8,431 nucleotides of DNA, from positions 1 through 8,431 of the forward strand of contig CAKQFW010000087.1 in the NCBI GenBank assembly GCA_934230965.1. The letters are read 5' to 3'. Positions 5,316 through 8,431 of the stretch are shown in pieces. Each line of letters opens with the position of its first letter. Position 1 is the first letter of the stretch. The notes beneath the pieces were generated by a model. That model did no database searches, was not told the DNA's origin, and was given only the letters and a program-made list of their open reading frames with translations. The stretch is from an uncultured Prevotella sp. GTDB taxonomy: Bacteria > Bacteroidota > Bacteroidia > Bacteroidales > Bacteroidaceae. The translations under genes were made by a program, and so were the position numbers.

Positions 5316-5679
5316 ATATGCCGAAGGCGAAATTAAGGCCATAGCCAAACTGCTGCGCCTAAAGAACGCTGGCAACCGAGCGCAACAAAAAGAAATAAGG
5401 CACCAGTTGCGCGTTAATTATGAGTTTAATATCTCCGACTTTAATGAACAAGGCAAGGCCTTTGGCGAGGATGAACTGAACGAGGCCATTCGTCGTGGCG
5501 CTATTCAAATTCTTGACGATGCTACCATAGCCGATATGAAGGCAAAACGTGCACGCGATAAGGCACGCGATGAGGCCGAAAAGCAGAAAGAGGCCGTGGC
5601 CAGCGGCGAACAAACATCGTGGCAAGAGGCCATGAAAGAATGGCAACAATGGGAAGAAATACAAGACGATAATAGCTAA
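5302..5679 (+). CDS. Conserved charged small protein of unknown function
   Basis: A 125-residue soluble protein with no signal peptide or membrane segment. The N-terminal part (MGRNKYAEGEIKAIAKLLRLKNAGNRAQQ through about residue 45) is basic and helical. The middle, NISDFNEQGKAFGEDELNEAIRRGAIQILDD (43-73), looks like a compact helical unit. The C-terminal half (75-125) is an extended, highly charged helix (KAKRARDKARDEAEKQKEAV) likely to form a coiled coil, ending in Trp/Glu-rich WQEAMKEWQQWEEIQDD. I recognise similar proteins as uncharacterised conserved proteins of Bacteroidales but cannot assign a function. The basic N terminus could bind nucleic acid; that is inference. It has its own promoter, diverges from the minus-strand operon and is followed by a terminator region, so it appears to be monocistronic. 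Confidence 0.75.
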   Translation: MGRNKYAEGEIKAIAKLLRLKNAGNRAQQKEIRHQLRVNYEFNISDFNEQGKAFGEDELNEAIRRGAIQILDDATIADMKAKRARDKARDEAEKQKEAVASGEQTSWQEAMKEWQQWEEIQDDNS

Positions 5680-5683
5680 TAGC

Positions 5684-5718
5684 CGTGCTTGCTCGGCTTT
5701 GCCGCTTGCTTAAGCACG
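5684..5718 (+). other. Nested hairpin after the 5302 gene
   Basis: CGTGCTT (5684-5690) pairs with AAGCACG (5712-5718), and inside it CGGC (5694-5697) pairs with GCCG (5701-5704) around a TTT loop. It starts two bases past the TAA of the upstream gene. No T-run follows directly, so it may protect the mRNA 3' end or form part of the terminator complex with the hairpins that follow. Its 19-bp core at 5691-5709 recurs with two changes at 7093-7111. Confidence 0.5.
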
Positions 5719-5726
5719 AACGATTA

Positions 5727-5766
5727 GTATGCCAAAGGCATGCGAAACTGACATTAGTTTTTTTTT
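5727..5766 (+). terminator. Tandem hairpins with T-run upstream of dacB-like gene
   Basis: GTATGCC (5727-5733) pairs with GGCATGC (5737-5743, one G-T pair) around an AAA loop. A second stem, AAACT (5745-5749) with AGTTT (5756-5760), leads straight into six more Ts, giving nine in a row (5758-5766). This is a plausible intrinsic terminator for the 5302 gene. It ends only nine bases before the next start codon, so it could instead act as an attenuator if transcription of the carboxypeptidase gene begins upstream. Confidence 0.6.
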
Positions 5767-5775
5767 GAGGATGAT

Positions 5776-7044
5776 ATGATAAGGATAATAAGGATGAAAA
5801 GATATCTTTTTGTATGTATGGCTTGCCTCTTGTCGCTGTTACAGGCCACGGCACAAGAGGTGAGAGACCGCGACGAGCAATCGGCCGTAGCCGACAGCGC
5901 CGCGTTGAATGATGTTTGCGCCGACTCGTTATCGCTGTCGTGGCCCGCGTCGTTGCGCACAAACCTCGACCACCTGCTGAAAAGCAGCATGTTTAAAACC
6001 TCGCAGGTGGCGCTGATGGTGTATGATCTTGACGCCGACTCGGCCATCTATGCTCACAACGAGCAACAGCTTATGCGCCCTGCATCTACCATGAAGGTGA
6101 TAACAGCTGTTACGGCCCTTGACCGCTTGGGCGGCAGCTACCAGTTTAATACCGAACTGTGCTATACAGGTAAGGTAGAAAACAACACGCTGAATGGTAA
6201 TGTATACTGTGTGGGAGGTTTCGACCCACGCTTCAACCTCGACGACCTTCGCGCCTTTGTTGAGGCGATACGCAAGATGGGGGTAGACACCATACGTGGC
6301 AACATCTATGCCGATAAGAGCATGAAAGATGACAAGATGTATGGCGAAGGATGGTGCTGGGATGATGATAACCCAACGCTGTCGCCGCTGCTGCTGAGCC
6401 GTAAAGACAACTTTATTGAGCGCTTTGCCGCTAAACTTACCGAGGCTGGTATCGTGGTAGAGGCTAACCTCGACACGGCTATCAAGCCAGGCGATGCTTA
6501 CTGCATCTGCCACCGCTTTCACACCATGGACCAGATATTGCTGAAGATGCTGAAGGAGAGTGACAACCTGTATGCCGAGTCGATGTTCTACCAGATAGCG
6601 GCCAGCAGTGGTAGCAAACATGCTTCGGCCCGACAGGCGCGCGCCATCATTAAACGTTTGGTGCAGAAGTTGGGCTTCAATCCTAACGACTATACCTTTG
6701 CCGATGGTTCGGGCCTCTCATTATATAATTATGTTACGGCCGAACTCGAGGTGGCTTTCTTGCGCTATGCCGTAAAGACGGGCAACATATTGCTGCACCT
6801 AAAACCTTCGCTGCCCATTGCTGCCACCGATGGCACACTGAGCGAGCGCATGCGTGGCACGTTTACCAATGGCAATGTGTATGCTAAAACTGGAACGCTA
6901 ACGGGCGTTAGCACTTTGGCAGGCTACTGCACCGCGGCCAATGGCCATCGTCTGGCCTTCGCTATCATGAACCAAGGACTTAGACATACGCGCAATGGGC
7001 GCGCCTTTCAAGATAAGGTGTGCACCGAACTGTGCCGACCGTAA
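5776..7044 (+). CDS. dacB: D-alanyl-D-alanine carboxypeptidase/endopeptidase (PBP4, peptidase S13 family)
   Basis: A penicillin-binding protein that removes the terminal D-alanine from, or cuts crosslinks in, peptidoglycan in the periplasm. The 422 residues begin with a signal peptide (MKRYLFVCMACLLSLLQATA, likely cut after residue 26). All three active-site motifs are present: SxxK as S104-T-M-K107 in RPASTMK, SxN as S262-D-N264 in KESDNLYAES, and KTG at 371-373 in YAKTGTLTGVS. Conserved PBP4 blocks include GNVYCVGGFDPRF (141-153) and FADGSGLSLYNYV (308-320). It is shorter than E. coli DacB, and the SxxK-SxN interval is only about 158 residues, so the insert domains are reduced. Start: GAGG at 5767-5770 suits the ATG at 5776; an in-frame ATG at 5794 would leave a more typical signal peptide and is an alternative. 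No clear promoter seen. Confidence 0.92.
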   Translation: MIRIIRMKRYLFVCMACLLSLLQATAQEVRDRDEQSAVADSAALNDVCADSLSLSWPASLRTNLDHLLKSSMFKTSQVALMVYDLDADSAIYAHNEQQLMRPASTMKVITAVTALDRLGGSYQFNTELCYTGKVENNTLNGNVYCVGGFDPRFNLDDLRAFVEAIRKMGVDTIRGNIYADKSMKDDKMYGEGWCWDDDNPTLSPLLLSRKDNFIERFAAKLTEAGIVVEANLDTAIKPGDAYCICHRFHTMDQILLKMLKESDNLYAESMFYQIAASSGSKHASARQARAIIKRLVQKLGFNPNDYTFADGSGLSLYNYVTAELEVAFLRYAVKTGNILLHLKPSLPIAATDGTLSERMRGTFTNGNVYAKTGTLTGVSTLAGYCTAANGHRLAFAIMNQGLRHTRNGRAFQDKVCTELCRP

Positions 7045-7052
7045 TGTAAAAT

Positions 7053-7113
7053 TGGCAAGTAGATAATTATTCTCAAAGCACGCAACTTGTCTGCTTGGCT
7101 TTGTCGCTTGCCA
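7053..7113 (+). other. Inverted repeat enclosing a copy of the 19-bp GC-rich element
   Basis: TGGCAAG (7053-7059) is the perfect complement of CTTGCCA (7107-7113), nine bases after the carboxypeptidase stop, with a 47-base loop. The loop and right arm include GCTTGGCTTTGTCGCTTGC (7093-7111), which matches 17 of 19 bases of 5691-5709. No T-run follows, so it is not a standard terminator. I see no other terminator between this gene and the channel gene. Confidence 0.35.
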
Positions 7114-7125
7114 CAGCAACAACTC

Positions 7126-7218
7126 GTCAGCTCGTCAACTTGTTGGCTCGTCAACCGTCAGCTCGTCAACTTGTCAACCGTCAGCTCGTCAACTTGTCAA
7201 CCGTCAACTCGTCAACTA
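7126..7218 (+). repeat. Twelve tandem 7/8-mers (GTCAACT type) upstream of the channel gene
   Basis: Twelve units run without gaps: GTCAGCTC, GTCAACTT, GTTGGCTC, GTCAACC, GTCAGCTC, GTCAACTT, GTCAACC, GTCAGCTC, GTCAACTT, GTCAACC, GTCAACTC, GTCAACTA. The block GTCAGCTC-GTCAACTT-GTCAACC makes a 23-bp higher-order repeat, seen perfectly at 7157-7179 and 7180-7202 and in diverged form (with one extra unit) at 7126-7156. The array ends 12 bases before the ATG at 7231 with GTCAACTA followed by AAA, as upstream of the thioredoxin gene. It fills half of the 186-bp gap after the carboxypeptidase gene. Confidence 0.85.
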
Positions 7219-7230
7219 AAAATATATTTA

Positions 7231-8431
7231 ATGACCGTTAATCCTCAACAAGACCGTATCCTTGTGCTCGACTCGGTGCGAGACATGGTAGAGCAACTGA
7301 TATCGCTCACTGGCATGCAAGGCAATGCCGTACACATAGTGCGCCACGTGCTCATGGCACTGATAGCCGTGTTCTTGGCATGGCTGGCCGAACTGCTGTG
7401 CCGACGTGTGCTGCTGCCTGCCGTGCTACGCCTCACAGTACACACCGATGCCAAATGGGACGACGTGATGTTCAGCCGAGAGGTGCTTATCTCGGCCTGT
7501 CGTATCGTGCCCGCCATTGTGATATGGCTACTCTTGCCCCTGGTGTTTTATCAATACCATGTGGTTGAAGAGCTGATGAGCCGCGCCACAGCCGTATATA
7601 TTGTGGTGATGACGGTGCGCCTGGTGCTGGCTTTCATTTCGGCTTTTCGTAGCATTGAGACCAAGCCGGGGCGTTCGTCAACGCAACAGTATCTGCACTC
7701 GCTATGTGGTGTACTGAAGATAGTGGCGGTATTTATTGGCACCGTAGTTACGGTGGCCATCATCTTGGGGCGCAGTCCGCTCAGTCTCTTGGCGGGTTTG
7801 GGTGCCACTTCGGCCGTTATGATGCTGGTGTTTAAAGATACCATCACGGGCCTTGTGGCTGGTGTGCGCCTCACCAGCAACGATATGCTGCATAAGGGCG
7901 ACTGGATACAGTTTGATAAAGCGGGCGTAAATGGTGTAGTAGAAGAAATGTCGCTTACCACCGTTAAGGTGCGCAACTTTGATAATACTATCGTTACGGT
8001 GTCGCCAGTAACGCTGGTGGCCGAGTCGTTTCAAAACTGGAAGGGCATGCAGGAGAGCGATGGCCGACGTGTGAAACGTATGGTGTTTTTCGACTTTCAC
8101 AGCATACGCATTGCCGATGATGCGTTCAAACAGCATCTCATCAGCCGCGGCTTCTTCACCGCTAAGCAGCTTGAAGGGCAGCAGATAAACAGTGCCCTCT
8201 TTCGCCGATATGTTGAGCAGTGGCTCTCAACGCTCAACACCGTAAATACCAGCATGACGTTTATGGTGCGACAGCTCGAAGCCACAAGCACGGGTCTGCC
8301 CATCGAGTTTTATTTCTTCTTGAAAGAAAAGTCGTGGGTAGAATACGAACATCAGTTGGCCGACATCATGGATGCCATCTACGCCCTCGCCCCCGAATTT
8401 GGCATGAAGCTCTATCAGCAGTATCCTGATC
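7231..8431 (+). CDS. MscS-family mechanosensitive channel, YbdG-like (3' end outside window)
   Basis: An open frame of 400 codons runs to the window end without a stop. The protein is an inner-membrane mechanosensitive ion channel that releases solutes on hypo-osmotic stress, closest in layout to E. coli YbdG (about 415 residues). Approximately five hydrophobic segments are visible: 35-58, 85-108, 118-139, 158-179 and 183-213. The last is the pore helix region, with LLAGLGATSAVMMLVFKDTI followed by GLVAGVRLTSNDMLHKGDWI, the MscS signature passing into the beta domain. The beta domain continues with NGVVEEMSLTTVKVRNFDNTI. The end, GLPIEFYFFLKEKSWVEYEH and ADIMDAIYALAPEFGMKLYQ, matches the YbdG C-terminal region, so probably only about 15-20 residues are missing. 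The start at 7231 follows the 8-mer array by 12 bases; the spacer is A/T-rich with no recognisable Shine-Dalgarno. Confidence 0.9.
   Translation, partial: MTVNPQQDRILVLDSVRDMVEQLISLTGMQGNAVHIVRHVLMALIAVFLAWLAELLCRRVLLPAVLRLTVHTDAKWDDVMFSREVLISACRIVPAIVIWLLLPLVFYQYHVVEELMSRATAVYIVVMTVRLVLAFISAFRSIETKPGRSSTQQYLHSLCGVLKIVAVFIGTVVTVAIILGRSPLSLLAGLGATSAVMMLVFKDTITGLVAGVRLTSNDMLHKGDWIQFDKAGVNGVVEEMSLTTVKVRNFDNTIVTVSPVTLVAESFQNWKGMQESDGRRVKRMVFFDFHSIRIADDAFKQHLISRGFFTAKQLEGQQINSALFRRYVEQWLSTLNTVNTSMTFMVRQLEATSTGLPIEFYFFLKEKSWVEYEHQLADIMDAIYALAPEFGMKLYQQYPD

Noticed and set aside
5929..6621. A 230-codon open frame on the minus strand inside the carboxypeptidase gene
   Set aside because: The plus-strand frame carries all three PBP motifs and a signal peptide. 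The antisense frame shows no recognisable domain and is a by-product of codon composition.
7245..8303. Several minus-strand open frames at the right end
   Set aside because: They lie antisense to the continuous MscS-family frame from 7231, whose identity is clear from its pore and beta-domain motifs.

Overview
The window looks like the chromosome of a member of the Bacteroidales, most likely Prevotellaceae. The evidence is the Bacteroidetes-type promoter boxes (TAnnTTTG) in the one clear divergent intergenic region, A-rich leaders with little Shine-Dalgarno signal, and the gene set: a DUF3822 protein beside rsmD, a RecD2-like single-subunit helicase, a short PBP4 and a TlpA-type thioredoxin. 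No species can be named from sequence alone. The content is mostly chromosomal housekeeping. I found no transposase, integrase, CRISPR array, tRNA or rRNA.

Left part (minus strand, 5141 down to 329). Six genes in one direction look like one transcription unit starting at a promoter near 5150-5157: a membrane-anchored pilin-like protein, a DUF3822 protein, the 16S rRNA methyltransferase RsmD, a RecD2-like helicase (ATGA overlap with rsmD), a periplasmic TlpA-like thioredoxin with a striking Cys/Lys tail, and a SprT-like zinc metalloprotease. The helicase-tlpA junction (84 bp) is made largely of two short-repeat arrays, so tlpA-sprT may be a separate sub-unit. Beyond sprT, positions 1-328 hold no intact gene. 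They hold five tandem 22-bp units and what look like broken coding fragments.

Right part (plus strand, 5302 to the window end). From a divergent promoter come a small highly charged protein of unknown function, a hairpin/terminator region, a D-alanyl-D-alanine carboxypeptidase/endopeptidase of the PBP4 type, a 186-bp gap filled with GTCAACT-type 7/8-mers, and a YbdG-like MscS-family mechanosensitive channel that is cut off by the window end. The envelope theme (PBP4, channel, periplasmic thioredoxin, membrane-anchored protein) is mixed with RNA/DNA maintenance (RsmD, helicase, SprT).

The most notable signals are: (1) an exact seven-residue cysteine periodicity appended to the TlpA domain; (2) related 8-bp repeat arrays that end in the same eleven bases (GTCAACTAAAA) just 5' of two unrelated genes, tlpA and the channel gene; (3) a 22-bp array whose unit is not a multiple of three and which separates two coding-like fragments. 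I did not see a clear new multi-gene system.
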